A stretch of DNA of 64,000 bases from Heliorestis acidaminivorans (GCF_008933955.1 NZ_WBXO01000005.1:124001-188000), one strand, 5' to 3'. Shown: positions 18,919 to 26,870, counted from the first letter of the stretch. Notes: generated by a model not told the origin, from the sequence alone. Translations and numbers: made by a program.

Positions 18919-18966
18919 AAAGCTCTGCCCTATGATCTAAATCAAAGGGGCAGAGCTTTGGTTTTT
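18919..18966 (+). terminator. intrinsic terminator
   Basis: Arms AAAGCTCTGCCC and GGGCAGAGCTTT followed by a T-rich run; it lies between convergent genes and serves the DUF3784-like gene. Confidence 0.85.
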
Positions 18967-18981
18967 GGATTATTGAGAAAG

Positions 18982-19710
18982 CTATTTTGCTGAATTCTTG
19001 TCGTGAGCTAGAGCTAAAAAGCGTTGCAATAACTGTCGTCCATAGTCATGGTCTTCAATAGAAGTAATAATTGCATCAACGTCCCGACCTTGCGATAGCA
19101 GTTTCTCTCGTTGTTTTTCGACATAAGCATAGGTTATATCTGCAGTAAATTCAGGATGGAATTGTAGACCCCAGATATGTTCAAAGATAACAAAAGCATG
19201 ATGACCTTCAAAATCATTGCGAGCTAACAAAGTTGCATCTGGCGGCAATTGAAGAACTGTCTGTGCATGGGTTACATGACCTTTAAAAGAAGAAGGCATC
19301 TGACCTAAGAGAGGATCTTTGTGACCTTCAGCAGTCAATTCAATTGACACCGTTCCAATTTCAATGCCCCTAGGATGGTAATCTACGATGCCTCCAAAAG
19401 TATAAGCTAACAACTGATGACCATAACAAATGCCTAAGATGGGGATCTTCGCTTCCACTGTTGTACGCAACCACTTAGCTAGCGAAAGCATCCACTCTTC
19501 CTGATCTGTTACCATCCCATGAGAGCCTGTGATTATAATTGAAGCAACATTTTCAAGAGCAGGTAAAGCTTCTCCCTCAAAAGCTTTTACAACGACTACA
19601 TCGCGCCTATCTAAATCAATTTGCCTGATAATAAAATCTTCAAAGTCACCCTGTTGTGGTATTAGAGAGGGAAAAGTAGAACCTGCTTTGATAATGACAA
19701 GCTTTTGCAT
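18982..19710 (-). CDS. class I glutamine amidotransferase
   Basis: Cytoplasmic GATase-1 fold protein of 242 residues, resembling the stand-alone GMP-synthase-like amidotransferases. The nucleophile motif PILGICYGHQLLAY carries the catalytic Cys, and LQFHPEFT gives the catalytic His and Glu. The preceding SIIITGSHGMVTDQEEWM forms the oxyanion-side loop. No synthetase domain or neighbour is attached, so the acceptor substrate is unknown. ATG start with CGGAGGAATTCG upstream. Confidence 0.85.
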   Translation of the reverse strand: MQKLVIIKAGSTFPSLIPQQGDFEDFIIRQIDLDRRDVVVVKAFEGEALPALENVASIIITGSHGMVTDQEEWMLSLAKWLRTTVEAKIPILGICYGHQLLAYTFGGIVDYHPRGIEIGTVSIELTAEGHKDPLLGQMPSSFKGHVTHAQTVLQLPPDATLLARNDFEGHHAFVIFEHIWGLQFHPEFTADITYAYVEKQREKLLSQGRDVDAIITSIEDHDYGRQLLQRFLALAHDKNSAK

Positions 19711-20131
19711 AAACGAATTCCTCCGGTCATCTTAGAGCTTTACTATAATAGAAGTTTTTCACAATAATCTTACCATTGGAATTTGTTTTTTGTAAGATAT
19801 TAGGTAAAGTATTATGTATTCTTAGATAGGAAGCATAAGAAGCATAAGGTGGGCTATTCGAGGCTAAGACGAGTGCTTTTCTCATGGAATCTCATTACAA
19901 TAATTTACAAGAAAACAAAAAAACTCTAAAAAACTTTTACAATAAAAAGAGGAATTAGGAAAAAGATAGAGAATAACCCAGAATAAAATCAAACAAAAGC
20001 TGACAAAGAAAGAAATTCCAACACAATTGTTGGAGAATAAAGAAGAAAGGAGGATATTGGAACAACAGTCTATGAAAAACAACATAATTGAAACACTTAT
20101 AAAACTATAGAAAAAGAAAGGAGAAAGCTTC
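19711..20131. other. 421-base intergenic region with purine-rich leader of the pilus operon
   Basis: No clear gene. From about 19905 to 20131 the plus strand is strongly A/G-rich. It contains a perfect dyad CCAACA-CAAT-TGTTGG at 20018-20033, then a strong ribosome binding site AAAGGAGG (20046-20053) followed by a 17-codon frame from TTG 20057 that stops at TAG (20108-20110), in the same frame as the pilB-like gene downstream. It may be a leader minicistron, a relic of a longer N-terminus, or chance. No known riboswitch consensus was recognised. Confidence 0.5.
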
Positions 20132-21451
20132 ATGAGTCAAGGAAGTACTGATGAAGGAAAGAAAAACTGGTTTTTTCGAGAAAGCTTGGCCTATGGTGCT
20201 AGCTACAGTACTTCCCTGCTTGAAAGAACTAAAAAAATTCCGATAGAAAAAGTTGAATCAGAAGAACAAGAGCTATTAGATGAAGAAGAGACAATAATCC
20301 CCTTAGTCAATTCAATTTTTCGTGAAGCATTGCAAAAAGAAGCAAGCGATATTCATATAGAAGTACACAAAGGAAAAACAATTGTTCGTTACCGTATTGA
20401 TGGAATTTTACAAGATCAGATGGCTTTACCACCTCTTATCCACAGAACCTTGCTATCAAGAATCAAAGTCTTAGCCCATATGGACATAGCTCAAAAAAGA
20501 ATTCCTCAAGATGGACGCATTCAGATCGAAGAAAAAGGTAAACCCATTGATTTACGCGTTTCTACTTTGCCAACAATATTTGGGGAAAACTGCACTATTC
20601 GCATTTTAGATAAAGAAAAAGTGCCCTTATCTTTATCGGAATTGCATTTTCAAGAAAAGATTCTGCCTCTCTACCTACCTATGCTCCAAAGTAGTTACGG
20701 CATGATTCTTCTAACAGGACCAACAGGTTCGGGGAAAACGACAACTTTATACAGCAGTCTTCAATACTTAAATAATCGAGATAAGAAAATAGTAACGATT
20801 GAAGACCCCGTTGAATACGTATTGGAAGGCATTAGCCAGATACAAATTAATAGCAAAGCGGGACTTACTTTTCCTACAGCTTTACGATCTATCTTAAGAC
20901 AAGATCCCGATGTAATTATGATCGGTGAGATTAGAGATCGCGAAACGGCTGATATTGCTGTTAGAGCGGCTATTACAGGTCATCTTGTTTTTTCTACTTT
21001 ACATACAGGCGATGCGCCTGGTGCTCTGACTAGATTAATAGATATGGGGCTAGAGCCTTATCGAGTAGCTTCATCTATAGTAGGAGTTGTAGCTCAAAGA
21101 TTGGTGCGAAAGATTTGTGAGCACTGCAAAAGTGCCTACAGCCTTGCCGCAGAGGCACAGGAGCGCTTTTTTCTAGATATCGATAAGGACAAGGAAGTAA
21201 CATTATATAGAGGTAAGGGATGTAAAGCTTGTAACCAAAGTGGTTATAAAGGTCGAATAGCAATTCAAGAAGTTTTCGCTTTGAATAGGAAAGTGCGCAC
21301 TCTCTTGATGAACAAAGCATCTGTGGAGACAATTCGCCAAGCGGCTACGGCTAATGGTATGAATTCTTTGCGCGAAGACGGCATTTACAAAGCTTTACAG
21401 GGGCTCACAACAGTACATGAAGTGATGAGGGTAGCTTATCGGATCGATTGA
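20132..21451 (+). CDS. pilB: type IV pilus/type II secretion assembly ATPase (PilB/GspE/ComGA family)
   Basis: Cytoplasmic hexameric ATPase that powers pilin polymerisation. At 439 residues it is shorter than PilB because it lacks the full N-terminal regulatory domain and begins near the RYRIDGIL/DIHIE region. Motifs: LTGPTGSGKTTTLYSS (Walker A, near residue 193), IEDPVEY (Asp box), RQDPDVIMIGEIRD (Walker B), HLVFSTLHTGDAP (His box) and a C-terminal tetracysteine zinc site, CEHC with CKACNQSGYKGR. ATG start with AAAGGAGAAAG upstream. First gene of a seven-gene pilus-like operon. Confidence 0.92.
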   Translation: MSQGSTDEGKKNWFFRESLAYGASYSTSLLERTKKIPIEKVESEEQELLDEEETIIPLVNSIFREALQKEASDIHIEVHKGKTIVRYRIDGILQDQMALPPLIHRTLLSRIKVLAHMDIAQKRIPQDGRIQIEEKGKPIDLRVSTLPTIFGENCTIRILDKEKVPLSLSELHFQEKILPLYLPMLQSSYGMILLTGPTGSGKTTTLYSSLQYLNNRDKKIVTIEDPVEYVLEGISQIQINSKAGLTFPTALRSILRQDPDVIMIGEIRDRETADIAVRAAITGHLVFSTLHTGDAPGALTRLIDMGLEPYRVASSIVGVVAQRLVRKICEHCKSAYSLAAEAQERFFLDIDKDKEVTLYRGKGCKACNQSGYKGRIAIQEVFALNRKVRTLLMNKASVETIRQAATANGMNSLREDGIYKALQGLTTVHEVMRVAYRID

Positions 21452-21463
21452 AGGTGACGGTTC

Positions 21464-22582
21464 ATGACTTTCTTATTGATAAAAGCACAACAATGGCAAA
21501 AGAGCATGAAAAGTGCCATTGGCAAAGCTCCCTTTTTCACCAAAAAAGTAAATAAGCAAGATTTAGCTTTCTTTTGCAGTAATTTTGCTTTGCTGATTCG
21601 AACAGGTATACCTATTTACAGTGCTCTGACTATTTTGGAAGAGCAAACGGAACATAAAAGCTTGCGTCAATCTATCGCTATAGTTAGAGAAGAAGTTCGG
21701 AAAGGACAAACATTATCGGAAGCCTTAAGTTGCTGTCCTCAAACTTTTCCAATACTCTTCGTGCAAATGATTGAAACGGCTGAACTAGGTGGAATTTTAG
21801 ATGATGTTTTGAGCTACATGTCTATTCACTTAGAAAAAGAAAGTGAACTAATAAAAAAAGTACAGACAGCTTTGTTTTATCCAGTTATTTTGCTTATAGC
21901 ATCTATTGCTGTAGTATTTTTTGTCCTTACTTTTATCATGCCACTTTTTGCGGATATGCTTATAGGCTTAGGTGCAGATCTTCCCTTAATTACCAGCTTA
22001 CTGCTTTCATTTTCTTTCTTTTTACAAGATTATGGCCTTTTGCTTTTGCTACTTTTCTTGATAGCTCTCTTGACGTACATAAGCTATCCCAAAAGTGAGG
22101 CTTTTCTCTATAGGGTAGACAAGCTACTGCTGAAGAGTCCCATCATAGGTACTTTACTCTCTAAAGTTCTACTAGCTCGCTTTTGTCGAACTTTAGGTAC
22201 ATTGTTAGGAAGCGGTATACCACTTACGCAGTCCTTAGCAGTTTTACGTAAAACAGTAGGCAATAGAGTTCTTATCGAAGGAATTGACATAGCTGTAGAA
22301 GCGATTCACCGAGGTGAAAACTTTTCAACGCCTTTAAGAAGTCAACCTTTTTTCCCGAATTTAATGGTCCAAATGGTAACAGTTGGAGAAGAGACTGGTT
22401 CTTTAGATAGCTTACTGCTCCGAGTCGCTGAATTTTATGAAAAAGAAAGTAGTCGAAGGTCAGAAAGGCTATCAACACTTTTAGAACCTTTATTAATGTT
22501 GTTTATGGGTACTATGGTTACTGTTTTAGTTTTGTCGATGCTGTTACCTATGTTCGAAGTTATAGACCTACTCGGTATCTAA
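21464..22582 (+). CDS. pilC: type IV pilus/type II secretion inner-membrane platform protein (PilC/GspF family)
   Basis: Polytopic inner-membrane platform protein, 372 residues. It has the two repeated GspF domains: LAFFCSNFALLIRTGIPIYS with VREEVRKGQTLSEAL in the first, and LARFCRTLGTLLGSGIPLTQ with VTVGEETGSLDSLL in the second. Membrane helices lie near 165-190, 205-225 and at the C-terminus (LLMLFMGTMVTVLVLSMLLP). It begins 12 bases after the ATPase gene and would link the ATPase to pilin assembly. Confidence 0.92.
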   Translation: MTFLLIKAQQWQKSMKSAIGKAPFFTKKVNKQDLAFFCSNFALLIRTGIPIYSALTILEEQTEHKSLRQSIAIVREEVRKGQTLSEALSCCPQTFPILFVQMIETAELGGILDDVLSYMSIHLEKESELIKKVQTALFYPVILLIASIAVVFFVLTFIMPLFADMLIGLGADLPLITSLLLSFSFFLQDYGLLLLLLFLIALLTYISYPKSEAFLYRVDKLLLKSPIIGTLLSKVLLARFCRTLGTLLGSGIPLTQSLAVLRKTVGNRVLIEGIDIAVEAIHRGENFSTPLRSQPFFPNLMVQMVTVGEETGSLDSLLLRVAEFYEKESSRRSERLSTLLEPLLMLFMGTMVTVLVLSMLLPMFEVIDLLGI

Positions 22583-22705
22583 CTATCCTCAGACATCAAC
22601 AAGTGTAAAGCAGAGACTTTGCTAGTTATAACCTCTTCATGAAAGTTCATTAAAGTCTAAAGATTAAGCAAAAAATGGATAGCATGCAATGAAAGGATAG
22701 TAAAA

Positions 22706-23161
22706 ATGAGAAAAAAGATTTTTCAAAACCAACAGGGCTTTTCTCTCATCGAATTGATTGTCGTTGTAGCTGTGATCGGTATTCTTATCGTCGTTATGAT
22801 ACCGAAGGTAGGTGGAGCACCAGACAAAGCTAAACTTGCGGGTGTGAAAAGTGATTTTTTAGCTATTGAGACAGCTGTAAGATCCCATTTTCTAGAGAAT
22901 AGTAAGTTACCAAAACTAGATGAGATAAATAAGAGCAATCTTCTAGATTACGAACTAGTTGCTCCTAGTTCTACTAATAATGGTGATTCAGTATATAAAG
23001 ATCCCTGGAATCAACCATACAGCTACAATTTCAAAACTGATAAAGAGGTAGAGGTATCTTCTTCTGGTCCTATAGGTTATGAACATATGATTACAGTCAC
23101 TTTTTCTATAGTTGAGGGTAGGTTAAAAGTTGCATATAAGGAAGATGATGATCCTACCTAG
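22706..23161 (+). CDS. major-type prepilin / pseudopilin
   Basis: Type IV prepilin-like protein of 151 residues. A short basic leader ends QQG|FSLIELIVVVAVIGIL, giving the prepilin peptidase cleavage site, Glu at +5 and the hydrophobic assembly helix. The globular domain contains KDPWNQPYSYNF, typical of GspG-like major pseudopilins. GAAAGGATAG ribosome binding site. No cysteines in the mature part. Being the first and most canonical pilin gene, it is the likely main subunit. Confidence 0.88.
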   Translation: MRKKIFQNQQGFSLIELIVVVAVIGILIVVMIPKVGGAPDKAKLAGVKSDFLAIETAVRSHFLENSKLPKLDEINKSNLLDYELVAPSSTNNGDSVYKDPWNQPYSYNFKTDKEVEVSSSGPIGYEHMITVTFSIVEGRLKVAYKEDDDPT

Positions 23162-23217
23162 AGTCCTTTTGTTGTCTATCTCTCTGTGATTTACCCCGTG
23201 AAAAGGAGGGTAAAAAG

Positions 23218-23601
23218 ATGTACCATCTCCTCAAAGTAAACAACGAAAAAGGCGCAACCTTGATTGAAATAGTCATTGCTTTTACCCTTCTTTCTATTGT
23301 CATGATTAGTCTTATCAAAACTTTGTTTTTGGGAGAAAAGCTAGAAAAATACAGCAATGAAGAGATTAAAGCTCTTTATCTAGCTCGAGCAATTCTTGAA
23401 CATAAAACGACAGGAATGATCTTAGATTGGCAAGAAGCTCAAGATACTCTTCCCACAACAGTGTTCATACCTAAAGAATACGACTGTGAAGTTTATGTAA
23501 CAGATGTAGGCACGAGTTGGGAACTAAAAGAAGTAACTGTGAAGGTATGGACTAGTGAAGGTAAAGAAGTAGTTTTGACTAGCAGGGTGTCTAAAAGATG
23601 A
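23218..23601 (+). CDS. minor prepilin-like protein (GspI/ComG type)
   Basis: 127 residues with leader ending EKG|ATLIEIVIAFTLLSIVM, a prepilin N-methylation motif with Glu at +5, then a small domain with EEIKALYLARAILEHK. Ala instead of Phe at +1 marks it as a minor pilin. It begins behind AAAAGGAGGG and overlaps the next gene by four bases (ATGA). Confidence 0.82.
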   Translation: MYHLLKVNNEKGATLIEIVIAFTLLSIVMISLIKTLFLGEKLEKYSNEEIKALYLARAILEHKTTGMILDWQEAQDTLPTTVFIPKEYDCEVYVTDVGTSWELKEVTVKVWTSEGKEVVLTSRVSKR

Positions 23602-24119
23602 AAAAACTTATAAATCACCTTAGCAACGAGAAGGGAATTATCTTACCTTATCTGTTTTTCATGATCCTTTTTCTTTTCCTGATACTAACCATGGTAATCT
23701 CCCTGGGTATGCAAAGCTTGGAATCTGTTGCGACAGAAAAAGAAACAAAACAAATATATTACGGTGCTGAAGCAGGCCTTGAGACGGTCTATGCCTTGGT
23801 ACGTCAATACGCAGAGCAAGATGAAAGCGAAAAGCTACAAGGCCAGGCTCTACTTGCTTTTCTTCGACCTAAGCTTGTTCCTTTTCAACTATACAAAGAA
23901 AGTAGCAAGCCCATAACAGTTACAGTGAAGCTTGCCGTTGTAAATAGAGTATCAGGAAATACAATAGTGTCTTACTTAGTCATCACTTCTCTAGCACGGT
24001 CTAGTGACGGCAGAGGTGAGCATGAGCTAGAGGCTAAGTTATCTCTAACAAAACCTCCAGCAGGTTGGTCCTCCCTTAGTTACATGGAACTGCGCAGTAA
24101 ATACGACATTGTTTTCTAA
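23598..24119 (+). CDS. PilX-like minor pilus assembly protein
   Basis: 173 residues, one N-terminal hydrophobic segment (IILPYLFFMILFLFLILTMV) preceded by NEKG, then KETKQIYYGAEAGLETVYAL, a tract typical of PilX-type pilus assembly proteins. The +5 Glu of normal pilins is missing; the sequence after Gly is IILPY, so processing by the prepilin peptidase is uncertain. Its place between minor pilins suggests a role in the pilus tip or initiation complex. Confidence 0.7.
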   Translation: MKKLINHLSNEKGIILPYLFFMILFLFLILTMVISLGMQSLESVATEKETKQIYYGAEAGLETVYALVRQYAEQDESEKLQGQALLAFLRPKLVPFQLYKESSKPITVTVKLAVVNRVSGNTIVSYLVITSLARSSDGRGEHELEAKLSLTKPPAGWSSLSYMELRSKYDIVF

Positions 24120-24134
24120 TGAGGTTGGGAAGAG

Positions 24135-24623
24135 ATGACGATAAGTAAAATAATTAAGAACCATAAGGCTTTTTCCTTAATCGAAATCCTTATCGTTATG
24201 ACTATTGTAGGGATACTGCTTTCTTTAGGCTTACCTACTATGTACAATAGCCTAGCTGAATACAAGTTGAATATGGCGGCGCGGCAAGTACAAGCTGATA
24301 TGCACTGGGCTCGTGAACAAGCTGTTAAAGAAAGAAATAATTTCACGATTTACTTTCCTACTGGATTGAAGCAGTACACAGTAAACCGAAGTGGTTACGA
24401 TCTACAATATAGACGGGAATTGCCTGCAGGTGTACGTATACACGCCACAAGTTTTTATTACGACAAGGATCGTGCTTATTTTTCTGTCGATGGAAGAGTT
24501 ATCAACCCGACCATGGGGGGTACAGTAATGCTCGAAAACGAAAGAGGTCATCTACGTTATATAATCCTCTCACGGAATGGACGTGTACGTATTTCCAAAG
24601 AAGCACCAGGAGCAGGAGAATGA
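24135..24623 (+). CDS. GspH/FimT-like minor prepilin
   Basis: 162 residues. The cleavage region is HKA|FSLIEILIVMTIVGILLS, with Ala rather than the usual Gly before the cut and Glu at +5. The following AARQVQADMHWAREQAVKER helix and the beta-rich C-terminus ending in RNGRVRIS are typical of GspH/FimT. ATG start with GGTTGGGAAGAG upstream; the stop overlaps the start of the next pilin gene by four bases. Confidence 0.82.
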   Translation: MTISKIIKNHKAFSLIEILIVMTIVGILLSLGLPTMYNSLAEYKLNMAARQVQADMHWAREQAVKERNNFTIYFPTGLKQYTVNRSGYDLQYRRELPAGVRIHATSFYYDKDRAYFSVDGRVINPTMGGTVMLENERGHLRYIILSRNGRVRISKEAPGAGE

Positions 24624-25105
24624 AAAATCAAAAAGGCTTTACGCTTCTCGAAGTGCTTTTTGTTGTAGTTATATTTACCCTGCTAGGACTTACGGCAACC
24701 AAATTATTAAATCTAGGTCTAGAGCGGTCACATAAACAAAATCATCACTACGATGGAATCTACAGTGCCCGCTGGGCATTGCATTGGATTAGTATGGATA
24801 TCCGCAAAGGAAGAGATTTTATCATTCAAAAGAATCGTATTCAATGCCAGGTCTTCCATCCTAGTCGCGGATGGGAGAGTGTAGACTACTATCTTGATAA
24901 TAAAGAAACTATTCAGAGAAGACATAGAAGTGATGCTAAGCCACTAGCATCAGGTATTGAAGCTCTGGAGATTAGAAAACTTCCTTCCCTTGATGAGAGC
25001 TCTGCTTATAGCCCTATCTTGATTACGATTAGGCAAAAGAAAAATTATCAAGGTGATTATGTAGAGTTTTACAATGAAGTTATTCCACTAAAAAACTTAA
25101 AATAA
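24620..25105 (+). CDS. GspJ/PilW-like minor prepilin
   Basis: 161 residues, leader MKNQKG then FTLLEVLFVVVIFTLLGLTA, a good prepilin signature with Glu at +5. The mature domain begins ERSHKQNHHYDGIYSARWAL and includes IEALEIRKLPS, like GspJ/PilW proteins. Last gene of the pilus-type operon. A prepilin peptidase, a retraction ATPase and PilM-N-O homologues are absent from the window and must be encoded elsewhere if the system works. Confidence 0.82.
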   Translation: MKNQKGFTLLEVLFVVVIFTLLGLTATKLLNLGLERSHKQNHHYDGIYSARWALHWISMDIRKGRDFIIQKNRIQCQVFHPSRGWESVDYYLDNKETIQRRHRSDAKPLASGIEALEIRKLPSLDESSAYSPILITIRQKKNYQGDYVEFYNEVIPLKNLK

Positions 25106-25219
25106 AGGGTTGCATTTTTCGATAAGCTATGATATATATATAGAGGTCGTTGCAACACAGCAAACTTGTCTGATGAATGACAAGAGACAAGAAGTTGTTA
25201 ATACCGATAGATACAGTAT

Positions 25220-25294
25220 GCGGAAGTGGCTCAGTGGTAGAGCATCGCCTTGCCAAGGCGAGGGTCGCGAGTTCGAATCTCGTCTTCCGCTCCA
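25220..25294 (+). tRNA. tRNA-Gly(GCC)
   Basis: Cloverleaf seen directly: acceptor GCGGAAG pairs with CTTCCGC, anticodon loop TTGCCAA between TCGCC and GGCGA, T loop GTTCGAATC, and encoded CCA at the end. First of four clustered tRNA genes. Confidence 0.96.
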
Positions 25295-25302
25295 TTATGA
25301 AT

Positions 25303-25379
25303 GCGCCCGTAGCTCAGCTGGATAGAGTAACTGACTACGAATCAGCAGGTCGGGAGTTCGAATCTCTCCGGGCGCGCCA
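25303..25379 (+). tRNA. tRNA-Arg(ACG)
   Basis: Acceptor GCGCCCG pairs with CGGGCGC, D arm AGCTCAGCTGGATAGAG, anticodon loop CTACGAA, T arm GGGAGTTCGAATCTCTC, encoded CCA. The first pair of the anticodon stem is an A-C mismatch. Anticodon ACG is normally read as inosine-CG. Confidence 0.94.
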
Positions 25380-25382
25380 TAA

Positions 25383-25458
25383 GCCGCTGTAGCTCAGTCG
25401 GTAGAGCGTATCCTTGGTAAGGATAAGGCCGCCGGTTCAATCCCGGCCAGTGGCTCCA
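25383..25458 (+). tRNA. tRNA-Thr(GGT)
   Basis: Acceptor GCCGCTG pairs with CAGTGGC with one G-T wobble, anticodon stem TATCC/GGATA flanks the loop TTGGTAA, T loop GGTTCAATC, encoded CCA. Confidence 0.94.
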
Positions 25459-25469
25459 CAAATTATAAT

Positions 25470-25554
25470 GCGAAAGTGGCGGAATCGGCAGACGCGCACG
25501 TTTGAGGGGCGTGTGGGTAACTCCATGAGGGTTCAAGTCCCTCCTTTCGCACCA
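25470..25554 (+). tRNA. tRNA-Leu(GAG)
   Basis: Class II tRNA of 85 bases. Acceptor GCGAAAG pairs with CTTTCGC, anticodon loop TTGAGGG, a long variable arm GTGGGTAACTCCAT, T arm GAGGGTTCAAGTCCCTC, encoded CCA. Confidence 0.95.
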
Positions 25555-25566
25555 AATTAAATTAAC

Positions 25567-25604
25567 AAAAGCCTTTTACTAGAGTACAGTAAAAGGCTTT
25601 TTTC
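25567..25604 (+). terminator. intrinsic terminator after tRNA cluster
   Basis: Arms AAAAGCCTTTTACT and AGTAAAAGGCTTTT with a 7-base loop, followed by T residues. Confidence 0.9.
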
Positions 25605-25633
25605 TTGTCAACCTTATAAGTAAAAGTTATAAT
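25605..25633 (+). promoter_or_regulatory. strong sigma-A-type promoter
   Basis: TTGTCA (25605-25610), a 17-base spacer, then a perfect TATAAT (25628-25633). The transcript should begin near 25640, eleven bases before AGGAGG of the amphi-Trp gene. Because the ATG at 25632 overlaps the -10 box, it cannot be the start codon of that transcript. Confidence 0.8.
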
Positions 25634-25663
25634 GAACTCAAGAAAGAGTGAGGAGGCGATTTT

Positions 25664-25858
25664 CTCCGTCTTATCGCGGACAAGCTTAGCCGTGAAGGCT
25701 CTTTTCATGTTACGCAAGGTGAAAAAGAATTTGAGATTCGCCCTGCTGGAAAAACAGAGTTACAGTTAAAGTACGAAACAGAAGGGGACAAGCAGAAGTT
25801 CGAGATTGAAATAGAGTGGAGACCTTTGGGAGAAGTAGATAATATTGTTATAAAATAG
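25664..25858 (+). CDS. amphi-Trp domain small protein without a standard start codon (possibly frameshifted)
   Basis: The frame from 25652 to the TAG at 25856-25858 encodes DFLRLIADKLSREGSFHV, then EFEIRPAGKTELQLKYETEG and KFEIEIEWRP, which matches the small amphi-Trp domain (conserved Gly-x-Phe, hydrophobic strands, terminal Trp). There is no ATG, GTG, TTG or CTG in this frame after the upstream TGA at 25649. AGGAGG at 25651-25656 sits seven bases before CTC 25664, used here as the nominal start. One inserted base near 25657 would join the domain to an upstream MNSRKSEEA frame, but the promoter position argues against that. It is either a real gene with a non-standard start or a recently broken one. 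Confidence 0.55.
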   Translation, partial: LRLIADKLSREGSFHVTQGEKEFEIRPAGKTELQLKYETEGDKQKFEIEIEWRPLGEVDNIVIK

Positions 25859-25951
25859 AACATAATTCCTTTGTAAGAACCTTCTCTTGAAAGTCTTTAC
25901 CTTTTGTACTATCCTATGGTAGATGACTTTTTTCTATAAAGGAGTAATAAC

Positions 25952-26173
25952 GTGAAAGAAACACAAGAAGCATCTCTAGAACTGGCCGATCAAGCACTTT
26001 TAGCTATTCAGGAATCTTTGATGGCGCACTTTCAAGCTAATGAATATGAGAAAGTTGATGAAGCTTTACGGTTGCTAGAACAAGCAAGTCTTTTGTTAGG
26101 AGATCTAACAGGTCGCTTTGAGGAAGAAGCAAATAGCGCTTTAAAAAGTAAGAGCACACCTTGTAATCAATAA
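25952..26173 (+). CDS. small helical hypothetical protein (73 residues)
   Basis: Not recognised. GTG at 25952 lies behind AAAGGAG. Predicted all-helical and acidic: LELADQALLAIQESLMAH, then EYEKVDEALRLLEQASLLLG, then EEEANSALKSK. No signal peptide, membrane segment or metal motif; a lone cysteine near the end. A hairpin with a T run follows, so it is probably transcribed alone or with the amphi-Trp gene. Confidence 0.6.
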   Translation: MKETQEASLELADQALLAIQESLMAHFQANEYEKVDEALRLLEQASLLLGDLTGRFEEEANSALKSKSTPCNQ

Positions 26174-26194
26174 CTTCTAAAATTATTTAGCAAA

Positions 26195-26242
26195 TATCCT
26201 GTCACAGATCTTTATAGATGTTTTGACAGGATAAATTTTTTA
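26195..26242 (+). terminator. intrinsic terminator
   Basis: Perfect 10-base arms TATCCTGTCA/TGACAGGATA with a 19-base loop, followed by AATTTTTTATTT. Confidence 0.7.
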
Positions 26243-26284
26243 TTTGCACTTTACTTGTAATTGATTTATTAAGGAGGTTTTCTT

Positions 26285-26806
26285 GTGGGAAAAAAGAGGT
26301 ACTTACTTACAGCTCTCATCTTACTTCTAGCTATGATTTTTTTAGCTGGTTGTACAGGAGGGAATCAAACAGAATCTAACAGAAATCAACAGGAGGTTCA
26401 AGAACCACTGCCGGAAGAAGCAGTCCAAGTAACACTTTACTTTGCTAATCAAGAAGCAGAATACTTGAATCGTGTAGAAAGAGAAATTGCCAAACAAGAC
26501 GATATCATATTAGCTTTGTTTGAAGAGTTGAAGAACCCTGGTGAATATGGATCTGTTTTGCCAGTTGAGGCGGAGTTACTTAACTATAGTGAAGACGGCA
26601 ACGTGTTGATCTTAAACTTTAATGAGGCTTTTGCTAATCTCGGTGGAAGCGCTTCTGAATTTTTGGCTATTAACGCTATCGTAAACACTTATACAGAGCT
26701 ACCAGAATATGAAGCAGTATCTTTCTATGTAAATGAAGAGTTTTTAGAAACAGGTCACAATGCTTATGATCAGCCAGTACCTAGAAATGAAAATGCCATC
26801 CAATAG
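26285..26806 (+). CDS. GerMN-domain lipoprotein
   Basis: Exported lipoprotein of 173 residues. The signal peptide ends in the lipobox LAGC near residue 22, and a Gln/Glu/Asn-rich linker leads to a single GerMN (sporulation/germination) domain with VTLYFANQEAEYL, IILALFEELKNP, GNVLILNFNEAF and AINAIVNTYTELPEYEAVSF. Bacillus GerM has two such domains and acts at the forespore membrane; one-domain lipoproteins are common in Clostridia. GTG start behind AAGGAGG. A hairpin follows. Confidence 0.85.
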   Translation: MGKKRYLLTALILLLAMIFLAGCTGGNQTESNRNQQEVQEPLPEEAVQVTLYFANQEAEYLNRVEREIAKQDDIILALFEELKNPGEYGSVLPVEAELLNYSEDGNVLILNFNEAFANLGGSASEFLAINAIVNTYTELPEYEAVSFYVNEEFLETGHNAYDQPVPRNENAIQ

Positions 26807-26840
26807 TTGTAGAACATAAAAAGAATAATACAAAAAACCT

Positions 26841-26870
26841 TAAGCCCACGACGTTATTGTCGTGGGCTTA
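26841..26870 (+). terminator. stable hairpin after GerMN gene
   Basis: Perfect 12-base arms TAAGCCCACGAC/GTCGTGGGCTTA with a 6-base loop. No clean T run follows, so it may be a terminator with a poor tail or an RNA-stabilising hairpin. Confidence 0.65.

Noticed and set aside
19740..20131. A possible cyclic-di-GMP riboswitch before the pilus operon, expected from clostridial examples.
   Set aside because: None of the conserved GEMM or c-di-GMP-II core elements could be recognised in the region.
19882..20133. An 83-codon minus-strand frame rich in Phe, Ser and Leu upstream of the pilus ATPase.
   Set aside because: It mirrors the purine-rich leader on the plus strand, has no ribosome binding site and is low complexity.
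25110..25392. Open frames across the tRNA cluster on both strands.
   Set aside because: They lie within clear tRNA genes and are spurious.
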